Origin: Clostridium mobile
GTDB lineage: Bacteria; Bacillota; Clostridia; Clostridiales; Clostridiaceae
Assembly (NCBI RefSeq): GCF_018918285.1
Contig: NZ_JAHLQF010000006.1
Coordinates: forward strand, 1-51,964
Direction of reading: 5' to 3'
DNA length: 51,964 nt
Shown one piece after another: positions 22,084-30,459 of the stretch (position 1 is its first letter; the number at the start of each line of letters is the position of its first letter). A program made the translations under genes and the position numbers. The notes under the pieces were generated by a model that worked only from the letters and a program-made list of their open reading frames with translations, made no database searches and was not told the origin of the DNA.

Positions 22084-22866
22084 TTATTCATATATAAACC
22101 CACTAAGTCTGTTGTAAGCTATATTGCAGTATTGTTCAGATATTTCAAAGCCTATATATTGTCTATTAGTATCAATACACATTTTGGCTGTTGTACCACT
22201 ACCCATAAATATATCTAGTACAATATCTCCCTCATTGCTCCATGATAATATGTGATCTTTTGCTAACTGTTCAGGAAATATTGCAGGATGCTCATATGCA
22301 ATCTTCTCTTTTGCACTATAGCCATATCCGTTATTTATCTTCCATATATTGAACCTCACACCAAATTCAGCACTATCATAATTATCAACTTCTTTTAATT
22401 TACCTTCTTTATTTCGTCTGCTTTGCTTTCCCCAAGGTTTACCCCATTTATTTTTCCTATCTTTAATGAGATTTACTGTTTTAGGCTTTCCTTTACTTAA
22501 AATGAACATGTATTCAAACGTTTGATAGTATCTATTCTTAGATGGGAAAGCACAACCATTTTTCTCATATATCATAGTATCATGTAAATTGAATCCTACC
22601 TCTTTAAAATAAAGAGCCTGCTTGAATGAAGTTCCTGTTTCACTTCCTTTAATTGTTGCATCACCTGCTACCCAAACAACAACGCCACCATTTTTAGTAA
22701 CCCTATAAAGTTCCTTTGCTATATTTTCAAAATCAAAGGTGTACCCATTATAGTTTCTTAAATTATCATACGGTGGGGAAGTTACTGTTAAATCTATAGA
22801 GTTATCATCTAATAGACTTAACCCATGCGAGCAATCCATGTTATAAATTTTATTAAATTCTAGCAT
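22084..22866 (-). CDS. Beta-class DNA methyltransferase (SPPY)
   Basis: 260 residues. The catalytic motif TSPPYDN is at 29-35, and the SAM-binding DIFMGSGTT lies near 224; this order defines the beta class (N4-cytosine or N6-adenine). EMFILSKGKP-type and YEHPAIFPEQL blocks are present. No restriction gene is adjacent. It sits between the tail genes and lysis genes, so it is made late, when new virion DNA is packaged: a protective role is likely. Confidence 0.93.
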   Translation of the reverse strand: MLEFNKIYNMDCSHGLSLLDDNSIDLTVTSPPYDNLRNYNGYTFDFENIAKELYRVTKNGGVVVWVAGDATIKGSETGTSFKQALYFKEVGFNLHDTMIYEKNGCAFPSKNRYYQTFEYMFILSKGKPKTVNLIKDRKNKWGKPWGKQSRRNKEGKLKEVDNYDSAEFGVRFNIWKINNGYGYSAKEKIAYEHPAIFPEQLAKDHILSWSNEGDIVLDIFMGSGTTAKMCIDTNRQYIGFEISEQYCNIAYNRLSGFIYE

Positions 22867-22904
22867 ATAATCCTCCTGTCAATAACTTATGTCATAATAT
22901 AACT

Positions 22905-23039
22905 CTATGCTGTAACATTTACTACTTCTGTTACTACTTCTTTTAAATTAAATAAAGAAGGTACTACCTCAAAAGTTAATCCTTCCTCTTTAATCTTTCT
23001 TACATATATTTTTACAAGATAACTATTTGCATTAAACAT
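22905..23039 (-). CDS. Small phage tail-region protein, 44 aa
   Basis: 44 residues (MFNANSYLVKIYVRKIKEEG...). Ends in VPSLFNLKEVVTEVVN, a pattern found in small proteins after tail fibres in Firmicute phages. Its start overlaps the stop of the preceding gene. Function unknown. Confidence 0.6.
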   Translation of the reverse strand: MFNANSYLVKIYVRKIKEEGLTFEVVPSLFNLKEVVTEVVNVTA

Positions 23040-23320
23040 TATATACTACCTCCTTGCATTGTAGCTATTATAGCAGTTAACTCCATTACCGCACCTTCAA
23101 GCTCTTCATTTTTCTTTTTTAATTTTTCAAACTCGGTTAAAGGTGATGTTGTTTCAGGTTCAAATTTTTCAGTTGACCATTCGCCATTTTCGTATTTTCT
23201 CCATATATAATATTCAAAATCTGCTGTAGCTATTTCTACTACTTTGCTATCTTCAATTTTCCCACTTAACTGAGAAATTCCTATACATACATTATTTTCA
23301 TTTAATTGTGCATAAATCAT
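23039..23320 (-). CDS. Fibre-associated hypothetical protein
   Basis: 93 residues. A beta N-terminal half (IYAQLNENNVCIGISQLSGK) is followed by a short Pro/Thr hinge and a coiled coil (FEKLKKKNEELEGAVMELTA). Proteins of this build follow tail fibre genes and may act in fibre assembly (inference from position). Confidence 0.6.
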   Translation of the reverse strand: MIYAQLNENNVCIGISQLSGKIEDSKVVEIATADFEYYIWRKYENGEWSTEKFEPETTSPLTEFEKLKKKNEELEGAVMELTAIIATMQGGSI

Positions 23321-23335
23321 AAAAAAACACTCCTT

Positions 23336-24418
23336 TTAGTTAAATTCTACTACATACCAGTACCATACTTTTGATTCGGTACGAGACCGTATAACTAAAT
23401 TCGATTCAGAAACTACTAGTTGCTTTCTCACATAGGATATGTTACTTAAATCAGTTGTCTTGAAAGACGCAAAAGCAAGAGTTTTTGAAACATTAACACG
23501 ATTTATAGGTATTGGATACATAAATTGTGTTGAACTAATTACTCCTTGTTGGACTGATTTAATATTATCAAATTCAATTACACGCCAGTATACAGTTGCA
23601 GCACCATAAGCGTTTCCGTTGTTTCTTTGTATATTAAGTGTATTGTTATTGAATAGTTGCCCCATAAAATACGTTGTCGTTCTATCAACAGATGATTCAT
23701 CTTCAATTATTACAACGCTCTTATTAAAATCAACTGTCGATATCGTTATATTGGCATTTGCAATATCTGATTGAAAATAATATTCACCACTTTGTATACT
23801 TTTAATCGCGTTACATCCACCACTACTACGAATAAAAAAATTGCTACCTACCCTCACAAAACTGTAAGGTTTATTTGCTTTTAATTCTCCTGCTTTTAAA
23901 TTATTTCCTTCGGAGTTTACCAGTTGTATAGCTCCTAAGTTATTTATATTAAGAGTTGGATTGTCGCCACAATCAACGTGTGGAATTATAGTTATTGTTA
24001 AACCATCAACATAAGAGCTTGGGGCAGGGCTTAAAGTTAATGTATATGCAGTAGATGTGCCTGCAGTCTTACCGTACCCAGGATTTCTTACATAATCCTT
24101 CGCCATTTGAGCCAATTCCGACTCAATAGTGGCTCCTGAACTAGTCTTAATATCTGTTGCACTTAGCGTAATGTCTGCGGATAAAGCTTTGCTATTAACT
24201 TTTCTACCCGTAGGAACTGCTCCTACGTCAGCAGCACTTAAACTTACTGCTCCTGTTTTTCCATTTACAGAAGTAACTGGAACTTTTATATTTGATGCCT
24301 TTGTATCTATCTCTTTTATTTTTGTGTCAATTACATCTGCATTGTAATTTAAATCATCAATATTTACTACATCTGTACCATCTGGCTTTTTGAGCCCATA
24401 ATTAGCTGTAGTTTTCAA
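23336..24418 (-). CDS. Tail fibre protein
   Basis: 360 residues from TTG, with GAGGTG six bases upstream; a GTG three codons earlier lies in that ribosome site. The N-terminus (YGLKKPDGTDVVNIDDLNYN) is the common attachment segment of Firmicute fibres. A SVNGKTGAVSLSAADVGAVP repeat is at about 51-70, then beta-rich receptor-binding sequence. Likely determines host recognition together with the 656-aa fibre. Confidence 0.85.
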   Translation of the reverse strand: MKTTANYGLKKPDGTDVVNIDDLNYNADVIDTKIKEIDTKASNIKVPVTSVNGKTGAVSLSAADVGAVPTGRKVNSKALSADITLSATDIKTSSGATIESELAQMAKDYVRNPGYGKTAGTSTAYTLTLSPAPSSYVDGLTITIIPHVDCGDNPTLNINNLGAIQLVNSEGNNLKAGELKANKPYSFVRVGSNFFIRSSGGCNAIKSIQSGEYYFQSDIANANITISTVDFNKSVVIIEDESSVDRTTTYFMGQLFNNNTLNIQRNNGNAYGAATVYWRVIEFDNIKSVQQGVISSTQFMYPIPINRVNVSKTLAFASFKTTDLSNISYVRKQLVVSESNLVIRSRTESKVWYWYVVEFN

Positions 24419-24429
24419 TATAATCACCT

Positions 24430-25044
24430 CTATTCATATACTTTCAAGTCATTCCATGATTTAGTTTTAGCATTGCCCCATGTTAATTTATTTTCATTTA
24501 AGTGGTCCCAAACTGTATAAGTGTATTTAAAGTCATAGGACAAATGCGCAGGCTTAATTGTGTCTAGCATATCTTTAAACCCTGCTAAGTTCTTTGGAAT
24601 ACCTTTAATACCTATAAATTGCACTGTAAAAGAATAGCTTTCAGGGTGTTCTATTATTTCAACTTCTCCACCACTGAAAGCTTCTGCTGTTTCTTTTATC
24701 ATCTTTTTAGTTACAGTACCATGACCTCTTTTTTTAGCCTTTAATATCTCTCTTCTTTCTTCATAGCTTTTATTTATATCTGTGTTGATTCCATACTCTT
24801 TTTCCCATAAGGTTAGACCCCATGTAGCAGTATCAATAAAGCATTGCTTAAGTAAATCTTGTATATTCCAATTCAAAAGTCCTAATTCATATCCTACAAC
24901 ATCATCTATTACTATAAATTCTCTAATTTCTCTTAAAATTGGAGGTAAGTAAGCTAACAGATCTGGTCTATATAAATTTATCTCTTCCGTTGAAGATGAT
25001 TCTTCGCCATATTTAGTAGCACCATACTTTGTAGATCCATACAC
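24430..25044 (-). CDS. Baseplate wedge protein, YmfQ/XkdU-like (DUF2313)
   Basis: 204 residues. LYRPDLLAYLPPILREIREF opens the DUF2313 region, followed by ATWGLTLWEKEYGI and the closing KPAHLSYDFKYTY. The family joins the baseplate to fibres in contractile tails. The start is GTG with GGGGGTG upstream. Comes between the two fibre genes. Confidence 0.88.
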   Translation of the reverse strand: MYGSTKYGATKYGEESSSTEEINLYRPDLLAYLPPILREIREFIVIDDVVGYELGLLNWNIQDLLKQCFIDTATWGLTLWEKEYGINTDINKSYEERREILKAKKRGHGTVTKKMIKETAEAFSGGEVEIIEHPESYSFTVQFIGIKGIPKNLAGFKDMLDTIKPAHLSYDFKYTYTVWDHLNENKLTWGNAKTKSWNDLKVYE

Positions 25045-25047
25045 TTA

Positions 25048-27018
25048 CTACACCCCCTTTAAATTGTTCCATGTAACGGGACCTGTGTTCATTTTTCCAT
25101 CTAAAGCAGATTGTAAACCTGTGACATTAGCTATCGTATGAGTATGAGCATTGGGAGCCGCAGTAATAGTTATATTAGTACTTCCATCGAAACTAACTCC
25201 ATTTATTGTTCTAGCTGTCTGCAACTTAGTGGCTGTAGTTGCATTTCCTCCATTAGCAGGTAAGCTAGTTGGGAAGTCTGTTATTTGTGATTTAGTATGT
25301 GTGTGGCTTGAAGGTGTAAATGTACTTGGCTTTCCTGTTACTCCTGTCCATGGAACACTATCAGCAACCTCTGCTGCATCAACCTTACCATTATTATTTT
25401 TATCATAAACAGATGCAAGCATATCACCATATCCAGCATTACCTAACTCCTGTTTTGTTGCAAACTTAGAATCTGCTTCGGTTTCAGTATAGTATCTATC
25501 GTCATGAGTATGTACATTAGGATTAGCTGTAATAGTTATATCAGAACTCCCATCAAAATTCACTCCATTGATTTTCCTTGCTGTTCGCAATTTAGTAGCA
25601 CTATCAGCGTTAACATTAATTGATTTTGTTGTTGGGTTTATGGTTATTGTAGTCCCAATATTAACTGGCTTGTCACTATCATAATTAAGATACAAAGTAT
25701 CAGGGGTTTCACCTGTTGCACTACTGCCTGATATCCCTCTTACCACTAACGGTCTATCTGCTGCTGAACCATCTATAATTAATTGGCCTGTTACAGTGTC
25801 ACCTGCTTTATTAACTGGCGTATAAGATAATTTATTTTGCTTTTTAGCTAATTCAGTATCAACATATGTCTTATCAGACTTTGCGTTCCATGCTGTTCTT
25901 TCAGCAGCAGTTATGTGTTTTACGCTATCGGTTGTGTGTGTATCAAACTCTGTCTTAGTAGCTTGTTTAACATTATCTACACTACTTAATCCAACATCAC
26001 TTTTAGTAGTACCATGAGGATTAGTTCCTGAAGGATGGGTATAAACATTTGTCTCTGTTCCATTTATTTTTATATTTCCATTGGTGCTACTATTTTCTAT
26101 TTTAGTGGATCCAGTAGCTACTCCATCTAATTTTCCTTTATAACTATTATCAAAATCATTAGTTGATAGTCCTTTGCCTGTTACCTTATCAACCTTGTTA
26201 CTTACAGTATTCCAATTAGCTTTTTCCGTATCACTTACAAATCTTTTGTTTGCATTTTCAACTATAATATCAGCACTATGTGTTGAAGGGTGAATATATT
26301 TATTAGCTCCCTGCTCTATCCCAGCAAGTTTATTTTTCTCTACTGTAGTATAGTCCTCTGTACTTAACTGCTTTCCTACTATTTTATCAACCTTTTTACT
26401 CAATTCATTAGTCATAGTTCCAGCAAAGTCTGCATCATTATTTAACGCCTTTGCTATCTCTTGTAAAGTATCTAGAGCTTCAGGAGCAGTTCCTATAACA
26501 TCTTGTATCTTCTGTAAAACTTCTTCCTTAGTAAATACCTGTTCTTTTAAATATCTTTTATTTAATTCAGTATCAACATAGGTTTTATCAGCCTTATTAT
26601 TTTCAACTAATGTTGTCCTATTTTTTAAATTACTTACTTCTAGATCATTAACATTTTTATATCTATCTATCTCTTTCTGTGTGTTAACTATGCTTTCTTG
26701 AACCTTGTTTATGTCTTCTGCTTCTACAGTATCTCCAGTAGTTTCATAGGTAATATAGACTTTAGAATAACTACTAAATATCTTTATTGTTCTTTTCCAT
26801 GGTGTAACACTTGGAGTAGATAGAATAAAATTCTCTATTTTATTCCCTGTAAGTTTAGGGCCAGTATATACTCTTACACTAGAATTACTTACATTGTCAT
26901 GTTCTAACTCTCCCTCGTAAACTCCATCTGTAATACTTACCTCTTCTTCAATAACATAGGTACTTCCATCAACCTTATTTAGCTTTTCTGTAAACTTATC
27001 TATGCTTTGTGGGTACAA
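25048..27018 (-). CDS. Long tail fibre protein with internal repeats
   Basis: 656 residues from TTG (GGGGTGTG upstream). An N-terminal beta domain (1-100, baseplate attachment) is followed by a coiled segment. Repeated shaft units come next: KTYVDTEL occurs twice, and the TATKLQTARTINGVSFDGST-like unit occurs twice near the C-terminus, followed by HTH-rich turns. It ends abruptly at NTGPVTWNNLKGV without a clear tip domain. The repeats could support recombination that changes host range; the reading frame itself is intact. Confidence 0.85.
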   Translation of the reverse strand: MYPQSIDKFTEKLNKVDGSTYVIEEEVSITDGVYEGELEHDNVSNSSVRVYTGPKLTGNKIENFILSTPSVTPWKRTIKIFSSYSKVYITYETTGDTVEAEDINKVQESIVNTQKEIDRYKNVNDLEVSNLKNRTTLVENNKADKTYVDTELNKRYLKEQVFTKEEVLQKIQDVIGTAPEALDTLQEIAKALNNDADFAGTMTNELSKKVDKIVGKQLSTEDYTTVEKNKLAGIEQGANKYIHPSTHSADIIVENANKRFVSDTEKANWNTVSNKVDKVTGKGLSTNDFDNSYKGKLDGVATGSTKIENSSTNGNIKINGTETNVYTHPSGTNPHGTTKSDVGLSSVDNVKQATKTEFDTHTTDSVKHITAAERTAWNAKSDKTYVDTELAKKQNKLSYTPVNKAGDTVTGQLIIDGSAADRPLVVRGISGSSATGETPDTLYLNYDSDKPVNIGTTITINPTTKSINVNADSATKLRTARKINGVNFDGSSDITITANPNVHTHDDRYYTETEADSKFATKQELGNAGYGDMLASVYDKNNNGKVDAAEVADSVPWTGVTGKPSTFTPSSHTHTKSQITDFPTSLPANGGNATTATKLQTARTINGVSFDGSTNITITAAPNAHTHTIANVTGLQSALDGKMNTGPVTWNNLKGV

Positions 27019-27021
27019 TTA

Positions 27022-28065
27022 TCACACCCCCAATTCCACTGTTCCTAAGACTGGTATTTCTTCATCTTGTAAACCTACATTAGATGTAGAATCATTAACC
27101 TTCAAATCTGCATAATCTAAAACTCCTGGAGTACTAAGAAGTAGATTTCCTATCCTCGCTATACTAATATAAGATAATTCAAAAGCTATATCCTTCAAAT
27201 ATTTATCTAACAACTTATTAAATTCATTCTGAACCTCTCCAATGTTAAAACCACTAGATAATACTATCTTAGCAGTTATATTTATGGATTTCTCTACAGC
27301 TCCTTTTACAGTAACTTTTGAACCTATGGGTCTAACTTCTTCTATATGGTTGTAAACTTTGTCTATTAGATCCTGTGAAGGTGCTTTCTTGTTACTATCC
27401 ACTATAACTACTTTAATAGTGCCATTACCGTTCCAAAGAGGAAATACTTTTACTTTACCAACTCCATTTACTTCAAGAGCCCATTGTTTATAATGATTGG
27501 AGTTACCAGAGGTAGTAGGATTTTGAATCTTCTCTGTGAACCTATTATATAAGCTCTCACCTTCTTCAATGTCCTGTCCTTCGTTTAATGTTTCCCCTAG
27601 CTCTGCAGTTGCCAAATTTTCTATATAATCTATGGGAATTAAAGTTCCTGCTGGCTTATTTCCTATAGACCCTAATTCTTCACATTCAATTTTATATATA
27701 CCAGTATCTATCTTTTCTATTGCTTTATAATTAATACCATCTATAGAAAATCTACTGTTTAATGGTATGTCTATTAGTTTATTTTCACTATTATAAAATA
27801 ACCCTTTCTTAATAGATTGGGTTGGTTGTTTTCTATACATTCCTATTTCACTTACTCTTTTTTCTAAAAATTCTTCCGGAGTGTCTACCTGGGCAAAAGT
27901 GTACTCTAAAAATCTATCTAAGTTAGAATAAGCCATAGCTAATTCTAAAGCTATAGGAGCTAAGGAATCATGTATTATACTACCTTCTCTTTTATCTAAA
28001 TCATTAGGAACTTTATCCATCATTCTGTTAAGTATAATTTCTTCTGTATTTACTTCTTCATACAA
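27022..28065 (-). CDS. xkdT: Baseplate J-like protein (XkdT)
   Basis: 347 residues. The Baseplate_J pattern is clear: NDLDKREGSIIHDSLAPIAL, then a beta centre (GTLIPIDYIENLATAELGET) and SGNSNHYKQWALEVNGVGKV. TTG start with GGAGGTG upstream. Forms the baseplate wedge that triggers sheath contraction. Stands in the standard XKD order. Confidence 0.95.
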   Translation of the reverse strand: MYEEVNTEEIILNRMMDKVPNDLDKREGSIIHDSLAPIALELAMAYSNLDRFLEYTFAQVDTPEEFLEKRVSEIGMYRKQPTQSIKKGLFYNSENKLIDIPLNSRFSIDGINYKAIEKIDTGIYKIECEELGSIGNKPAGTLIPIDYIENLATAELGETLNEGQDIEEGESLYNRFTEKIQNPTTSGNSNHYKQWALEVNGVGKVKVFPLWNGNGTIKVVIVDSNKKAPSQDLIDKVYNHIEEVRPIGSKVTVKGAVEKSINITAKIVLSSGFNIGEVQNEFNKLLDKYLKDIAFELSYISIARIGNLLLSTPGVLDYADLKVNDSTSNVGLQDEEIPVLGTVELGV

Positions 28066-28068
28066 CTA

Positions 28069-28482
28069 CTACACCTCCTTAGTTACTTCAAAATCCCCAT
28101 AAATAGAAAAGACAGTGAAATCTACTATTACACCATCTTTATCATATTTAAATATAAAATTATCTATATTATTAATTCTTTCATCTTGAATTAATGCTTC
28201 TGTTACTCTTCTTTTAATCTCACTCTCTGTTATATCTCTATCTTTACCAGTTAAATCTTTTAATTCACTGCCATAGTTCCAGCTGTAAATAAGATGCTCA
28301 TATCTTTCGGTATTCAATATTAATTGTATCGCTTGCTTAAGAGCTTCAACATCATCACAAATTCCTACTACTTTTCCTTTTTCAAAGTCAATTTTATAAG
28401 TTTTTGTTGGTTCAATTACTTCTTCTACCTCTAAGTTATCAGATATAATTGCTCCTTGTGGTAATATACTAACATTACTCAT
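28069..28482 (-). CDS. xkdS: Baseplate protein XkdS (DUF2634)
   Basis: 137 residues. TYKIDFEKGKVVGICDDVEA and AIQLILNTERYEHLIYSWNY are family blocks; it is the counterpart of phage gp25-like wedge proteins. Overlaps nothing and is spaced three bases from the J gene. Confidence 0.93.
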   Translation of the reverse strand: MSNVSILPQGAIISDNLEVEEVIEPTKTYKIDFEKGKVVGICDDVEALKQAIQLILNTERYEHLIYSWNYGSELKDLTGKDRDITESEIKRRVTEALIQDERINNIDNFIFKYDKDGVIVDFTVFSIYGDFEVTKEV

Positions 28483-28484
28483 AT

Positions 28485-28817
28485 TTACACCACCTTATCT
28501 AGGACAACATATTGCTGCCCACCTTGTACCCTTAAAAGCAACACCCTGTCCCTTTGTTTCAATCCTTCTCTTATAACTATTTTATTTAGTTCTTTAGAAG
28601 TTGAACCATTGGAATAACTATGACTATGGCCTAAATCTATTTCATACCTAGTTAGACTTTCAGGAATAATAAAAAACTCTTTAGGGAGTATAAGCTTTTG
28701 ATCTATTTTTATTTTAAAGTTCTTATCATCTAGTACTTCACCAAATATTATATTAACAGGGTTACTTGCTCCTACTGCATCCACTCCAGCCTTCTTTATA
28801 ACATCTATCATTCCCAT
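28485..28817 (-). CDS. xkdR: Baseplate protein XkdR (DUF2577)
   Basis: 110 residues. MIDVIKKAGVDAVGASNPVN and the closing RDRVLLLRVQGGQQYVVLDK are diagnostic of DUF2577. Structural component between hub and wedge in PBSX-like tails. Confidence 0.92.
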   Translation of the reverse strand: MGMIDVIKKAGVDAVGASNPVNIIFGEVLDDKNFKIKIDQKLILPKEFFIIPESLTRYEIDLGHSHSYSNGSTSKELNKIVIREGLKQRDRVLLLRVQGGQQYVVLDKVV

Positions 28818-28819
28818 AT

Positions 28820-29794
28820 CTACACCACCTTTAAATCAAAATCCATAACTAAACTTCCCTTTTCAAATTTATGTGTAGCATCTTCTATTAAATAATATTG
28901 ACTTATGCCTTTTTCCTTTATATCTACATAGACACCACTACCAGCTCTTAGCTTTAAGTCTGCTGCTATATCTGTACTTACCACATCTTTTAATTTTAGA
29001 GTTTTAGTTTCTCTATTCTTAAGTTTTAATGTGTTATTAACCATTTCTTCTATTTGTGCTTTATTCATATTTTCATCTACCTTATGAAAATACTGCAATC
29101 TTCCCCATTTAGCTATACTATTGCTGTCTTGTGCAATATAAACATCTCTGCCATTAGTGTCTTTATTATCTTTAACCATTTTAATTCTGTTATAAGTATC
29201 ATTATCTATGCTGTTTTTCCAATCATAATCACCTAAATTACTATCATCTGAAATTACAACTTGTTGCTTCATATTATTTATATTTTTCAAACAAAGAGCT
29301 CCAAAATTATCATATAAGGTATAAGTCTTTCCTGTTGATAATAATGTCTTTTCTAATGCGCTGTATATTATATCTAGGAGCTTTTTATCATCCTCTAGTA
29401 ACTGTGGAATAGTATATCCTGTATCTTCTATTGTTCCTATCTTCAAGCCTGTATCTTTTGCTATCTGTGATATTATTTGACTAGCTTTTTTATTAACGAA
29501 TGCATAACCATCATTGCTCAATAAGTACCTTATCTGGTCATAAGCTGTTACTTTTATTTCTTGGTCTTTACTACCACTTATATCAAATACATATCCGTAA
29601 AACACATTGTTATTATCTACTTTAAAGCTTACTACATCACCATTGCTTATAGTTACATTTGGATCTTTAATGAATTGAAAATCTAAACTTGAAGATTTAC
29701 CTTTTCTTTTAGTTTTCCATGCGACTTCTGTAATGAGTTCAGATATATTAAACATATTTCCATTTTTATTATCTAACAATAATTCAATTTGCAT
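28820..29794 (-). CDS. xkdQ: Baseplate hub protein XkdQ
   Basis: 324 residues, gpD/gp27-like hub: VSFKVDNNNVFYGYVFDISG and IKVTAYDQIRYLLSNDGYAF are typical, with a beta-rich rest ending GSLVMDFDLKVV. Forms the ring at the tube end. Confidence 0.93.
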   Translation of the reverse strand: MQIELLLDNKNGNMFNISELITEVAWKTKRKGKSSSLDFQFIKDPNVTISNGDVVSFKVDNNNVFYGYVFDISGSKDQEIKVTAYDQIRYLLSNDGYAFVNKKASQIISQIAKDTGLKIGTIEDTGYTIPQLLEDDKKLLDIIYSALEKTLLSTGKTYTLYDNFGALCLKNINNMKQQVVISDDSNLGDYDWKNSIDNDTYNRIKMVKDNKDTNGRDVYIAQDSNSIAKWGRLQYFHKVDENMNKAQIEEMVNNTLKLKNRETKTLKLKDVVSTDIAADLKLRAGSGVYVDIKEKGISQYYLIEDATHKFEKGSLVMDFDLKVV

Positions 29795-29802
29795 AATATC
29801 AC

Positions 29803-30459
29803 CTACGGTATTTTAAATAATTGTCCTGGATAAATTACATCAGGATTTTTTATATTGTTTAGTTGTGCTATTTCTTTATATCTACTACCATCACCTAAAT
29901 ATTTTTTTGCTATTTTCCATAAAGTATCTCCATTAACAACAGTATGTGTTTTTTGCTTAGGCTTTTCTACTGGTCTTGGCTGATTAGTTTTTACTGTAGG
30001 CTTGCTAGTATTACTTTGCTTAGTAGCTACGAATACTTTTCTAGCTGCGTAAGGTCTATATCTCTTAAGCTCTATAGAATAATATATGTCTCCTACTTCT
30101 CCACCTTTTTCAGTTAGCTTTAAGCTTTCTATGGTAAATAAATCATTAATATCTAAAGGGCTTCCTGTAAATATGAATCTTACCTTTTCTTGTTTTTCTC
30201 TCCAATTTCTAATTTTAGAAATATAAAAGTCCGGAGAAAAAAGTTGCTCCGAACTTACATATGGTCCTGTACTCTTAGGAAAATAACTTTCAAAAGATAT
30301 TTGAGTTAATTTAGGCTTATTTATTACATTAATTTCACCAATATTAATAATATCAAAGGTTTTGTTATCACCATCTTCATTAAATTCTATCTTTTCAGGG
30401 AGAATAGGAAGTGTAAATCCTTCATCACCATTACTCACTCCTAAATACATCTTGTACAT
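29803..30459 (-). CDS. xkdP: XkdP-like tail protein with LysM domain
   Basis: 218 residues. Residues 1-150 form the XkdP tail domain (LGVSNGDEGFTLPILPEKIE), followed by a Lys/Pro/Thr linker and a LysM domain at about 171-218 (HTVVNGDTLWKIAKKYLGDG). LysM binds peptidoglycan, so the protein may anchor the tail to the wall or its lysin. Ends one base into the tape measure stop region. Confidence 0.94.
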   Translation of the reverse strand: MYKMYLGVSNGDEGFTLPILPEKIEFNEDGDNKTFDIINIGEINVINKPKLTQISFESYFPKSTGPYVSSEQLFSPDFYISKIRNWREKQEKVRFIFTGSPLDINDLFTIESLKLTEKGGEVGDIYYSIELKRYRPYAARKVFVATKQSNTSKPTVKTNQPRPVEKPKQKTHTVVNGDTLWKIAKKYLGDGSRYKEIAQLNNIKNPDVIYPGQLFKIP

